64,000 nucleotides of DNA, from assembly GCF_001907975.1 (NCBI RefSeq), contig NZ_CP017834.1, forward strand, positions 1,598,303 to 1,662,302, written 5' to 3'. The translations under genes and the position numbers were made by a program. Each line of letters begins with the position of its first letter. Positions within the stretch are counted from its first letter, which is position 1. Source of the stretch: Silvanigrella aquatica (GTDB taxonomy: Bacteria > Bdellovibrionota_B > Oligoflexia > Silvanigrellales > Silvanigrellaceae). The notes below the pieces were generated by a model that was not told where the DNA came from, ran no database searches, and was given only the letters and a program-made list of their open reading frames with translations. Positions 26,683-35,481 of the stretch are shown here, piece by piece.

Positions 26683-27885
26683 TTAAAGTGAATGTAACAA
26701 TTCTAAGTGCTGCATGTAAATATCTTTTACACTCCAATATGATTTTCCTAAAACAGGAACAGCACCAATAATATCTAGATGGTTCCAGCCTTCTTTAGTT
26801 CCTAAGTGATTCCAAACACCTATGACAGCGCTATCGTGATATTCCTTTTTTATGCTTTGGAAGGGTGCTGCCATGCTATAAGTGTTTACAATTCCGTCAT
26901 TGGCTAACCATTTTGAATCAATTGTTACTTTGCCATTTTCTCTTTGTGTAAAACAACCAATTGCACCTGAAGGAAAATCAAGAATGGAAAGAAGTGATAA
27001 TTTACAGCTATTAAATGGATTTGTAATAAATGTTGAATGTGTTGACATTGAAAAATAATAGATATCCTGATATGTTTTCTCAGAATCATTAAATTCTTTA
27101 GCTCCTTCCGGACTTAAATCCCATTTACTCATATCCTTAGTATTCCAAACAGCGGAGTTAAAAATTTTATTAAAATAATCTTTTAGAGATTCTTTTTTCT
27201 CTCTAGCTATTCCCCAATGTTCTAATTTTAAGTCCAATAAGGGATTCTTTTGCACATTTACGAAGGCACTAAATGTTGTTAATAAGGCTTGAGCTGTAGG
27301 AAGAAAAGCATCTACAATATTTGTAAGAGACGTTCCATTATTTGGTGTTGCAATAGTTGTAATACTTGTCACCCAATTTTTGTTACCTTTAAATAAATCG
27401 CTCATGTCACTATAATTTAAATTAATCTCAACAGCAGACCCCTCTTTTAAAAGTTTAATAAGTGAGCGGATTGTTTGTCCCCCTTGGCTATGCCCTACAA
27501 AATGAAGTTTATGAGTATCATCCCATTGTGAATAAAGTGATTTTGGGTAACAACGCCCAAAACGGGCATGCCCGTATTTTTTTGCATGAGCTTCGCCATA
27601 ATCTGCGCATGTTCCTTTAATCTGCGCATAAAGTTCGACGGCTCTGTCATAATTTGAACTTAATCCTCCTACGGAAGCTGTGAAAACTACATTTCCTTGT
27701 GATTTTAAATCTTCCTGCAGATCGTTAAATCCTCCCCAGTAATAGAACCCGTTTAAATCATTTCTTCCCCAACCCGTGAAGCCATGAACAAGCACAACCG
27801 GATCGCTATTTTTAGCTTGAATAATATGTGGTAAAAAGCATAATAAAAAAGCAAAATAAGTAATAAATCTCTTTATAAAGAACAT
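26683..27885 (-). CDS. Secreted lipase, family I.5-like
   Basis: An exported alpha/beta-hydrolase of 400 residues. The signal peptide is about 24 residues (hydrophobic FITYFAFLLCFLP, cleavage near IQA). The oxyanion region VVLVHGFTGWGRND, then the nucleophile elbow GHSQGG with Ser133, Asp330 in LANDGIVNTYS and His369 in GWNHLDII form the expected triad. The GWG/YYWGG start and the loop GHARFGRCYP resemble thermophilic and staphylococcal (I.5/I.6) lipases. Cleaves lipid esters extracellularly or in the periplasm. AAGGAG lies just before the ATG. It is divergent from the aro operon. Confidence 0.9.
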   Translation of the reverse strand: MFFIKRFITYFAFLLCFLPHIIQAKNSDPVVLVHGFTGWGRNDLNGFYYWGGFNDLQEDLKSQGNVVFTASVGGLSSNYDRAVELYAQIKGTCADYGEAHAKKYGHARFGRCYPKSLYSQWDDTHKLHFVGHSQGGQTIRSLIKLLKEGSAVEINLNYSDMSDLFKGNKNWVTSITTIATPNNGTSLTNIVDAFLPTAQALLTTFSAFVNVQKNPLLDLKLEHWGIAREKKESLKDYFNKIFNSAVWNTKDMSKWDLSPEGAKEFNDSEKTYQDIYYFSMSTHSTFITNPFNSCKLSLLSILDFPSGAIGCFTQRENGKVTIDSKWLANDGIVNTYSMAAPFQSIKKEYHDSAVIGVWNHLGTKEGWNHLDIIGAVPVLGKSYWSVKDIYMQHLELLHSL

Positions 27886-28053
27886 GAATTCTCCTTGCTG
27901 CGGATGAGAGGTACTTAAAAATACCTGAATATGAAATTTGGAAAAAAATCAGTGATGTAGTTAATACATTGTTTTTCTTATGATTTCAAATTATTTACCG
28001 CTTTCGCCATGGTGTGAATTGCATTTGGCAATGATTTGAGCATACATTGATTT

Positions 28054-28082
28054 TTGAAGGATACTTATGCTTTTAGCATAAT
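28054..28082 (+). promoter_or_regulatory. Sigma70-like promoter for the aroA-C-B operon
   Basis: TTGAAG (28054-28059) and CATAAT (28077-28082) are separated by 17 nt and end 36 nt before the first aroA ATG. Four and five of six positions match the consensus. Confidence 0.5.
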
Positions 28083-28117
28083 GGATCTCTTTTATTAAAA
28101 TTTATAAATAATGTAAA

Positions 28118-29503
28118 ATGCGAAAATTTATGGAAATAAAAAATTTTTTATTCTCGTTAAACAATGAAGAATGTATTTCTAAAATTAAGGTGCTGGGTAA
28201 AAACTTTTTCAAAAATACGCAGCTTACTGTCCCGGGTTCAAAAAGTTTTTCAAATAGAGCAATTGCTCTAGCAGGAATGAGTGGCATTCCTGTTACTTTA
28301 GAAGGTGTGCTATTTTCAGAGGACTCCTATTGGGGGATGAATTCTCTTATAAAACTAGGGTTTTCATTGGAAATAAATTATCAATTAAAAATTGTTCATA
28401 TTGTTCCTCCACAAAATAATTTTTTAAATGAACAAAATTTATATTTTGGTAAGGCGGGAACTCTGGCTCGATTTTTTCCTTCCGTTATTTTAAACTGGCA
28501 AAAAACATTTCCGCGTAGTAAAGAATTAAAATCTCATGTTTATGCTGATAAGCAATTGATGAATAGACCTCTTACGCCGTTAATTCATGCGCTGAAGTCT
28601 TTAAATGCAAATATTGAGGGTGAGTCTTTGCCTTTATCATTAATTTCTTCAGATTTAAAGGGGAAATGCTCAATAAGTGGCGCTGTATCGGGGCAGTTTT
28701 TAAGTGGTTTATTACTTGCTGCTCATGGAGCTAAAAATAAAATTGTGATTGAACGCATTGAACGTTTAGTTCAGCCTGATTATGTACGCATGACCATGCA
28801 AATTATAAAAGATTTTGGTGGTTACATTCATTGCAATAATAATCTGACTTTATTTGAAATTCAAAAAACAGAAAATAAAATTGATGCCTTTTCTTATTGC
28901 ATTGAAGCTGATGCATCAACCTGCTGTTACTTTCTTGCATTGGCTTTTTTGCATAATTTTAATTTACGCATTCTTAATTTAGGAAAAAATACGTTGCAAC
29001 CTGATCTTAAATTTATATCAGTTCTTATTGAAATGGGAGCTCATATCGAAATTTTAGATTCAGAAATTATGGTTTACAAAAGGGAATTCAACTTAAAACC
29101 AAAAGGCAATCGCATTTTTGATTTTTCATATTTTAGTGATCAAGCGCTGACATTAGGCGCTCTCGGATTATTTGCTGATGCACCTATTGAGATTATAGGT
29201 ATTTCACATATTAGAAAACATGAATGCGATCGTATTGCCTGTTTTGTTAAAAATATATTATCCCTTGATTTAAATATTGAAGAAAAAAAAGATGGATTTA
29301 TTATATATCCTTGTCAAAGAAATCTAAATAGCATTAATGGTGAATTTGAAACGTGGGAAGATCATCGTTTTGTCATGTCAGGCTTTATTATTGCTTCTAT
29401 GGCAAAAAATGTGGTTATAAAAAATCCCAAATGTGTTGAAAAAACGGCACCTCAATTTTTTAATCAGGTGCAGGAACTTGGTTTTCAACTTGAAATAGTT
29501 TAG
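28118..29503 (+). CDS. aroA: EPSP synthase (3-phosphoshikimate 1-carboxyvinyltransferase)
   Basis: Shikimate pathway, transfer of enolpyruvate from PEP to shikimate-3-phosphate. Visible: LTVPGSKSFSNRAIALAG (about 40), FGKAGTLARFF in place of the common GNAGTxxR motif, QFLSGLLLAAHG, RPLTPLI, IEADASTCCYFLALA and the C-terminal DHRFVMSGFIIAS (D-H-R-x-x-M). It is 461 residues against about 427 in E. coli. Its first codon ATG 28118 has no clear Shine-Dalgarno; ATG 28130 is an alternative. Glyphosate-type insensitivity cannot be read from this. Confidence 0.92.
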   Translation: MRKFMEIKNFLFSLNNEECISKIKVLGKNFFKNTQLTVPGSKSFSNRAIALAGMSGIPVTLEGVLFSEDSYWGMNSLIKLGFSLEINYQLKIVHIVPPQNNFLNEQNLYFGKAGTLARFFPSVILNWQKTFPRSKELKSHVYADKQLMNRPLTPLIHALKSLNANIEGESLPLSLISSDLKGKCSISGAVSGQFLSGLLLAAHGAKNKIVIERIERLVQPDYVRMTMQIIKDFGGYIHCNNNLTLFEIQKTENKIDAFSYCIEADASTCCYFLALAFLHNFNLRILNLGKNTLQPDLKFISVLIEMGAHIEILDSEIMVYKREFNLKPKGNRIFDFSYFSDQALTLGALGLFADAPIEIIGISHIRKHECDRIACFVKNILSLDLNIEEKKDGFIIYPCQRNLNSINGEFETWEDHRFVMSGFIIASMAKNVVIKNPKCVEKTAPQFFNQVQELGFQLEIV

Positions 29504-29516
29504 GAGAAAATTCGAA

Positions 29517-30635
29517 ATGGGAAGTCAATTAGGTACTTTATTTCGTGTGTCCACATTCGGAGAATCTCATGGAGTGGCCTTAGGCTGTGTTGTCGATGGC
29601 TGTCCACCGGGCGTAACAATGTGTCAAAATTTAATTCAGACTTTTTTAGATCGCAGAAGACCTGGTCAAAATGAATTTACAACGCAGCGAGCGGAATTAG
29701 ACATCTGCGAAATACTTTCTGGTGTAGAAAACGAAGTTACCTTGGGAACACCTATTGCGATTCTTGTTCGAAATCAAGATAAAAAATCTTCAGATTATAA
29801 CGATATCAACCAAATTTTTCGCCCAGGACATGCTGATTATACGACATTTAAAAAATATGGCACAGCAGCAAGCAGTGGCGGCGGGCGTGCCAGTGCCCGT
29901 GAAACCATTGGCCGCGTTGCGGCAGCTGCTGTTGCGAAAGCTTATGTGCAAACTCTTTTGCCCCAAGTTGATGTTATTGCGTGGGTCGATCGTATTGGCC
30001 ATGTACAGGCACAGGTCGATCTGAACTCTGTTACTTTAAGTAACGTGGAAGCAAGTTCAATTCGCTGTCCCGATGAAATAGCCGCTGCAAATATGATGAG
30101 TGAAATTAAGAGCGCAAAGAATAAGGGAGATTCCCTTGGTGGGGTTATTTGTTGTGTGGCAAAAAACATCCCCAGTGGTTTGGGCGAGCCTGTTTTTGAC
30201 AAGCTTGAAGCCGATTTAGCAAAAGCAATGATGAGTTTGCCTGCAGCGCGCAGTTTTGAAATTGGTGAAGGATGGGCTTCCACCTTTTTAAAAGGAAGTG
30301 AAAATAACGACGCCTATTTTTTGGATAAGGAATCAAATATAATAACGCGAAGCAATCGATCAGGTGGCATTCAAGGTGGAATATCAAATGGAATGCCTAT
30401 TTTTATTCGTGTGGGATTTAAGCCTGTATCAACTATATTTAAGCAACAAAATACAGTGACTAAAGATTTTAAAGAAATTCAATTTACACCTACTTCGGGG
30501 CGCCATGATCCCTGTGTTTTGCCACGTGCTGTTCCTTTAATCGAATCCATGTTTTGGTTGGTCATAGCAGATCATTTATTACGGCAAATTTCTTTAAATC
30601 ATAAATTTTTAGCTGAAATTCAAAACAATTTATGA
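29517..30635 (+). CDS. aroC: Chorismate synthase
   Basis: FMN-dependent last step to chorismate. Strong family motifs: FGESHGVALGCVVDGCPPG at residues about 14-32, FRPGHADYTTFKKYG, SSGGGRASARETIGRVAAAAVAK (phosphate/FMN-binding) and SGGIQGGISNGMPI. GRHDPCVLPRAVPLIESM closes the domain. The enzyme is 372 residues, normal length. AGGAG precedes ATG 29517; it sits 13 nt after aroA and its TGA overlaps the next ATG by 4 nt. Confidence 0.95.
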   Translation: MGSQLGTLFRVSTFGESHGVALGCVVDGCPPGVTMCQNLIQTFLDRRRPGQNEFTTQRAELDICEILSGVENEVTLGTPIAILVRNQDKKSSDYNDINQIFRPGHADYTTFKKYGTAASSGGGRASARETIGRVAAAAVAKAYVQTLLPQVDVIAWVDRIGHVQAQVDLNSVTLSNVEASSIRCPDEIAAANMMSEIKSAKNKGDSLGGVICCVAKNIPSGLGEPVFDKLEADLAKAMMSLPAARSFEIGEGWASTFLKGSENNDAYFLDKESNIITRSNRSGGIQGGISNGMPIFIRVGFKPVSTIFKQQNTVTKDFKEIQFTPTSGRHDPCVLPRAVPLIESMFWLVIADHLLRQISLNHKFLAEIQNNL

Positions 30636-31888
30636 AGAATATATTTTTAAATCATCAAATAGAATTAAATGAAATTCTCGAGGATTTTTTTACAAGCGGC
30701 TATACTCGAAAATCAACTCCTCAGTATTCTTCAAATTATAGTAAAGAAATATATAATTTAGCTTGCAAAATATTTAAAAGAGGTTTTTTATCTGAATGTG
30801 CTAAAAAGAATTATCATTATTCAATTCCGCTGCCAGAATTTGTAGATCAACAGCAATGCGAAGGTATTTTAAATTCTTTTTCTGAAAATAATTCCTTCTT
30901 TATTTTTGATGAAAATTTTTTGAAAAATTATGATTCTATAAATAATTTTTATAAGAAAAATGTAAATTCTTCTTATGTCTATTTACCTAATGAAAGATCT
31001 AAAAATATAGATACTGTATACAATATTCTAAGTTATATTCCCAATTCTACAAACCTCATATTTGCGTTAGGAGGCGGCATTACTTTAGATATTGCAGGCT
31101 TCATTGCCGCATTGCTTGAAATAAAAGTTTATTATTTACCAACAACCTTACTAGCATCAATTGATGCAGGTATGGGTGGAAAAACCGGTGTAAATTATTT
31201 TCCTTATGGGAAAAACCAGATTGGGTTATTTTATGAAGCCGAAAAACTTTTATTCAATCCCTCCTTTTTTTCTAGCTTGTCACTTGAAAATAAAGTTTGT
31301 GGGCTTATCGAAGCCATAAAACACTCTTGGATTTTTGGTGAATTTGAAAATGATATATCCACTATTTTAAAAATTTATAAAAGTACGGCCTCTATTGAAG
31401 ATTATACTTATCTCATTAAAAAAAATATTTTATATAAATCTCATATTGTGAATCTTGATCCCTTTGAATTAAAAGACATTCGCACTTCCTTAAACTTAGG
31501 TCATACATTAGCCCATGTCCTTGAGTCCTTGAGTGATGAAGAATTTATTACACATATTTCTCATGGTATTGCCGTTGCTCATGGGTTATTATTTTTATTA
31601 AAAAAAGGGTTTCTTCAGACAGCATCAAATTTAAATGATTTTGAAAAACTAATTAGAGAAATTACCGAAAATTATCCTGTCATAATTAAAAATCCAATCC
31701 CTCCTCATATTATAGAGAGGTATTTATCACAAGATAAAAAAAATTATTTTACCGCCAGTTGTTCTTTAAGTTTACCTAGTTATGGGCATTTTTCATTATC
31801 AAACAATCCAGCAACTTATTTGTCTGTCACTCAATCGTTCCCGTTAAATCAAATTTCAAATCTTATCATTCAATACATTGAGTCTTGA
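30632..31888 (+). CDS. aroB: 3-dehydroquinate synthase
   Basis: NAD- and metal-dependent second shikimate step, DAHP to 3-dehydroquinate. GGGITLDIAGFIAALL (about 150), PTTLLASIDAGMGGKTGVN, GKNQIG and GLIEAIKHS (Glu/Lys of the metal site) are present, as are the zinc ligands LNLGHTLAHVLE and HGIAVAHG. The protein is 418 residues, 50-60 more than usual, with a Lys/Asn/Ser-rich N-terminal extension. The residues fit DHQ synthase better than EEVS-type sugar phosphate cyclases, which share the fold. Start ATG overlaps the aroC TGA (ATGA). Confidence 0.9.
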   Translation: MKNIFLNHQIELNEILEDFFTSGYTRKSTPQYSSNYSKEIYNLACKIFKRGFLSECAKKNYHYSIPLPEFVDQQQCEGILNSFSENNSFFIFDENFLKNYDSINNFYKKNVNSSYVYLPNERSKNIDTVYNILSYIPNSTNLIFALGGGITLDIAGFIAALLEIKVYYLPTTLLASIDAGMGGKTGVNYFPYGKNQIGLFYEAEKLLFNPSFFSSLSLENKVCGLIEAIKHSWIFGEFENDISTILKIYKSTASIEDYTYLIKKNILYKSHIVNLDPFELKDIRTSLNLGHTLAHVLESLSDEEFITHISHGIAVAHGLLFLLKKGFLQTASNLNDFEKLIREITENYPVIIKNPIPPHIIERYLSQDKKNYFTASCSLSLPSYGHFSLSNNPATYLSVTQSFPLNQISNLIIQYIES

Positions 31889-32022
31889 TTCTCAAGTTAA
31901 TTTTGTCAAATTGACGCCATGATGAAAATATTTTTCCCATTTAATCTTGAATTGGGAGTGCAATTTTGCCAGAATTTTAATTGGGCAATTTACTTTTAAA
32001 CTTTATGATAAAGGAACAACGT

Positions 32023-32601
32023 ATGGATCCTCGTCCGACTCGTATGCCATGGCTGTCACCTTATTTAGCAGTTAGAAATTTGGAAAGATCTACTGATTTT
32101 TATGCAAAAGCATTTGGTTTTAAATCAAAAGGGATGAAGGACAATCATGGAAGTATAAATCATATTAATATTTTTCATAAAAATACGGTATTGTTTATGC
32201 TACATGCAGAAGGATCCATGGGAAATCCTTCACGTTCTCCAGCAACAACGAATGCGGTTCCGCCGCAAACATTTTATGTATTTGTAGATAATGTAGATAA
32301 AATTTATGAAAAAGCTATTGCTAATGGAGCGCGCAGTGTTCATGCTCCTGAGGATGTATATTGGGGCGATAGATACTGCACAGTTGTAGATATTGATGGA
32401 TACTCTTGGTCTTTTGCAAAAGTCTTGAAAAAATCCTCTCCTAAAAAGAAAAAGTCTTCCACAAAAAAGAAAAAAGCAACCAAGACAAAGAAAACCACCG
32501 CAAAAAAAGGCGCAAAAAAAGGCGCAAAAACAAAAAAAACAGCTAAGAAAACAACTAAAAAACCAACTAAAAGAAAAGTAACAAAAAAGAAAAAACCTTA
32601 A
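32023..32601 (+). CDS. VOC (glyoxalase-fold) domain with a histone H1-like lysine tail
   Basis: Residues about 1-130 form a vicinal-oxygen-chelate domain: WLSPYLAVRNLERSTDFYAKAFGFK, a central VFVDNVDKIYEKAIANGA, and the C-terminal WGDRYCTVVDIDGYSWSFA. These are the two beta-alpha-beta-beta-beta modules of glyoxalase/bleomycin-resistance proteins. From about residue 133 on, some 60 residues are almost only Lys, Thr, Ala, Ser and Pro in the pattern of histone H1 or AlgP/Hc1 tails, which bind DNA. ATG 32023 (AAGGA, 7 nt) is preferred to the in-frame TTG at 31981. Metal ligands were not verified. Confidence 0.8.
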   Translation: MDPRPTRMPWLSPYLAVRNLERSTDFYAKAFGFKSKGMKDNHGSINHINIFHKNTVLFMLHAEGSMGNPSRSPATTNAVPPQTFYVFVDNVDKIYEKAIANGARSVHAPEDVYWGDRYCTVVDIDGYSWSFAKVLKKSSPKKKKSSTKKKKATKTKKTTAKKGAKKGAKTKKTAKKTTKKPTKRKVTKKKKP

Positions 32602-32604
32602 TTG

Positions 32605-33483
32605 TTACTTTATGCGTTCTCTTAGAAAATCATATCGTGCTTGGAAGGCTAGTTGTAATTGAATTGCATTTTGCTTACTAAATTGCTTAAACCATTCTTG
32701 AGAATTAAAACTACTAGGAAAATTTGGAATCGCTTTAAATGTTTTTTTATCTAAATTATATTTAAAGCCTCCATGAGTTATTTCTCTTCCGGTTTCCGGA
32801 TCAAAAGTTAAAACGACACAAGTGACTTCACTGCAATCACATTCGGGATTGACACAATAGAGATCATCCATGGCAAACATTTTATTTTCAAATGATCTTT
32901 CAATACTTCCTGCGTAAGGAAAAACGGCTTGAAAAGGAACTAAGGCCGATTTTTTTTGTCTTTTAGGAATACGTTCTTGCCATTGATCATCAACAAAATC
33001 AGGGAAAAAACTGATAAAAGGTTGTCGTAAATGGGGCATTAAATTACCTTCTGCTAGTTTTTCAAGAGCCTCAATTAAGGAAGAATTTTCTTTATCGCTC
33101 AACTTTATTTGGTGACTTTCATCACGTTGAATGCTTCCTGATCCTTCACCATCCAAAGTTGTTGCGATTTCCCGGGTATCCAGAATTTCTAATATTTTTA
33201 ATGTACGAATATTAATTGTAACTGTTAATCCAATAATATTTGATTGTTGCACATTTTCTTGCGATGTTAAACTGGCTAACATTTTCGCTCTAAAATGATT
33301 TTTAAAGGGAGTCAGCTTTAATACAAGTGTGCTGAGCTCAAGATTTTTTTGCATTTCATCTTTAGATTCGACTTGTTTTGGAAATACCAGAACAACTTCT
33401 AAGGAATAATATTGACCATGCCAATAAAGTCGATTGGCTTCATTTGCCCCAACATTTAATTGCATATAAACAGGATTTTGCAT
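32605..33483 (-). CDS. Uncharacterised protein with a C-x4-C-x-C motif
   Basis: I do not recognise this 292-residue soluble protein. It has no signal peptide or membrane segment. Late in the protein (about residue 213-225) is YCVNPECDCSEVTCVVLTF, a Cys cluster reminiscent of small metal-binding motifs such as SEC-C, followed by a predicted strand-rich stretch. The preceding half is beta-rich, with a hinge around residue 130. It ends 3 nt from the convergent VOC gene. Its ATG at 33483 is preceded on the minus strand by AGAG-type purines. Confidence 0.7.
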   Translation of the reverse strand: MQNPVYMQLNVGANEANRLYWHGQYYSLEVVLVFPKQVESKDEMQKNLELSTLVLKLTPFKNHFRAKMLASLTSQENVQQSNIIGLTVTINIRTLKILEILDTREIATTLDGEGSGSIQRDESHQIKLSDKENSSLIEALEKLAEGNLMPHLRQPFISFFPDFVDDQWQERIPKRQKKSALVPFQAVFPYAGSIERSFENKMFAMDDLYCVNPECDCSEVTCVVLTFDPETGREITHGGFKYNLDKKTFKAIPNFPSSFNSQEWFKQFSKQNAIQLQLAFQARYDFLRERIK

Positions 33484-33735
33484 AAAGAGAACTCCGTTCT
33501 TAAAAAACTGACTCTAACGGGGTAACAAATTTCAATACTTATCGCAAGTATTTGATAACTATTCCAAGAAGAACAATCGAATTTATTTATTTGCGATACT
33601 TTATTATAAACACTTAATTTTAATATGCTTTTTAATAAATTTTAAATTTAAAAGTTTGATTTTCATTAGACACCCTTAATTTCAGTTGCTATCCTTCGTC
33701 CTAGAATTCAAAAAAATATGATGTTAGGAGAAAGA

Positions 33736-34602
33736 ATGAAATATAAATGTCGATTTTATTTGTTCAATATTTTTTTATTTTTATTTGTTAGTAATGCAAA
33801 TGCCTTTATTAAAATGTCCTATGTCGAAGTCAATTCAAATAATTTATCCAATATAGGATGTTATGTTCGTTCTGATAATGGGAAACCATATATTGATTTC
33901 ACATCCATTTTTGCTGCAAATATTAATGGATCTGATATTAATAGTCCCGAAATTTATTTTAATCCACAAGTATCCCATTTATTGAATAATGATTATGATC
34001 AGATTTCTAATTTACAAAAAAAAGGAGTTAAGGTTTTAATCACATTATTAGGAAATCACCAAGATGCGGGTTGGGCTTGCCTGACTCAGGATGCCGCTAA
34101 ACAAAAATTTGCTAAAGAAATTGTAAATATGGTAAATAAATATAAATTAGATGGTGTTGATATTGATGATGAATATTCAACGTGTTTTTCAAACAGAACA
34201 TCAATTTCTGACCTTGCCCATTATATAAAAAATGACCCTAATTTTAATGGAAAAATATTGACTAAAGCCTTATTTAATGATGACTTTGATTTTAGCCGTA
34301 GCAAATTAGCAAAATATTTGGATTATGGTTGGGAAATGACTTATAGTTCAAGTAATTTTGCGAGTAGATTAAATAGGTATTTAAAGTATGGAATGAATAA
34401 GGAGCATTTATTTTTAGGTGGAAATGCTAACCAGAGTAGTTCTTTTTCTTCAAGTATTTCTAATTACGTTAAAACAAATGATTTTGGTGGCGCCATGATT
34501 TATAATATCACAACTTATTCCTGGAACTTTTTAAATGACATGGCAAGAGCGGAATATGACAATAAATTGGATATTCAAGTTCTCCCAAATTGTTTAAAAT
34601 AG
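33736..34602 (+). CDS. Exported GH18 endo-beta-N-acetylglucosaminidase-like protein
   Basis: Glycoside hydrolase family 18 protein. After a signal peptide (hydrophobic about 6-20, cleavage probably after ANA), the active-site motif LDGVDIDDEYS has the DGxDxDxE pattern (Asp139, Asp142, Asp144, Glu146), with Glu146 as acid/base. DDEYA-type endings are typical for Endo-H/Endo-F-like enzymes, which cut N-glycan chitobiose, more than for chitinases. GHIH-like barrel strands (KVLITLLGNHQ) fit the TIM barrel. ATG 33736 is chosen over 33718 because AGGAG lies 5 nt before it. The length (288) is like EndoH. Confidence 0.85.
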   Translation: MKYKCRFYLFNIFLFLFVSNANAFIKMSYVEVNSNNLSNIGCYVRSDNGKPYIDFTSIFAANINGSDINSPEIYFNPQVSHLLNNDYDQISNLQKKGVKVLITLLGNHQDAGWACLTQDAAKQKFAKEIVNMVNKYKLDGVDIDDEYSTCFSNRTSISDLAHYIKNDPNFNGKILTKALFNDDFDFSRSKLAKYLDYGWEMTYSSSNFASRLNRYLKYGMNKEHLFLGGNANQSSSFSSSISNYVKTNDFGGAMIYNITTYSWNFLNDMARAEYDNKLDIQVLPNCLK

Positions 34603-34644
34603 TTTCATAAATATGAATACAAATTTTTGCGAAAAGAGCATAAA

Positions 34645-35445
34645 ATGGAACAATCTCAAAGCGCGACTGCGATGTTCATCGGCCATGGTTCTCCTTTAAA
34701 TGCAATTATAAGAAATGATTATACTGAAACTCTAGCGCACTTAGGACGTAATATTTCTAAAAATATTAATTCTATTGTTTGTATTTCAGCGCACTGGAAT
34801 ACTGAAGGTATTTTTATAACAGGTGCTGAAAATTTAAAAACAATTTATGATTTTTCAGGATTTCCAGATGAATTGTATCAAATAAAATACGCTCCTAAAG
34901 GAAATCCTAAACTTGCGCAAGAAATGCAATTATTGCTTAAAGATTATTCCCCGCAAATTGATTTTAATCGAGGACTTGATCATGGTGCTTGGAGTGTTTT
35001 AGTACATATGTTTCCAAAGGTAGATATTCCTGTATTGCAATTAAGTCTTAATTTAAATTTTAGAACAGCAGATCACTATAAATTAGCCTTACTATTAAAA
35101 CCCCTTCGAAAAGAGGGTATTTTATTTCTAGGAACGGGAAATATTGTCCATTCTTTTTTTTCATTTGATCAAGATATAAATGCTCCTTCTCCACAGTGGG
35201 CTATTGATTTTGATTTAAATATAAAAAAAGCATTAATTGAAAGAGATCATAATTCCATTATTCGATATAGAAGAATTTTTGGGAGAAGTGCAAAGTTGTC
35301 TGTGCCCACAGAAGAACATTATTTGCCGTTACTTTATATTATAGCCTTGCAAGAAGAAGCTGAATCTGTCAATTTCATTTATGAGAAATTCCAAAACAGT
35401 GGTATGTCTATGCGCAGTTTTACATTAAATAATATAGAATTATAA
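34645..35445 (+). CDS. DODA-type extradiol ring-cleavage dioxygenase (YgiD-like)
   Basis: A 267-residue iron-dependent class III dioxygenase-fold protein. FIGHGSPLNAI at the N terminus carries a metal-binding His, CISAHWNTEG the second, GLDHGAWSVLVHMFP another conserved active-site motif and GTGNIVHSF a substrate-site motif. Family members cleave catechols such as DOPA; the substrate here is not known. ATG 34645 preferred to TTG 34627. It is followed closely by a pirin gene, a common partner for such dioxygenases in oxidative or aromatic metabolism. Confidence 0.89.
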   Translation: MEQSQSATAMFIGHGSPLNAIIRNDYTETLAHLGRNISKNINSIVCISAHWNTEGIFITGAENLKTIYDFSGFPDELYQIKYAPKGNPKLAQEMQLLLKDYSPQIDFNRGLDHGAWSVLVHMFPKVDIPVLQLSLNLNFRTADHYKLALLLKPLRKEGILFLGTGNIVHSFFSFDQDINAPSPQWAIDFDLNIKKALIERDHNSIIRYRRIFGRSAKLSVPTEEHYLPLLYIIALQEEAESVNFIYEKFQNSGMSMRSFTLNNIEL

Positions 35446-35481
35446 TTATATATTAACTTAAATTTGAACAAGGATATATTT

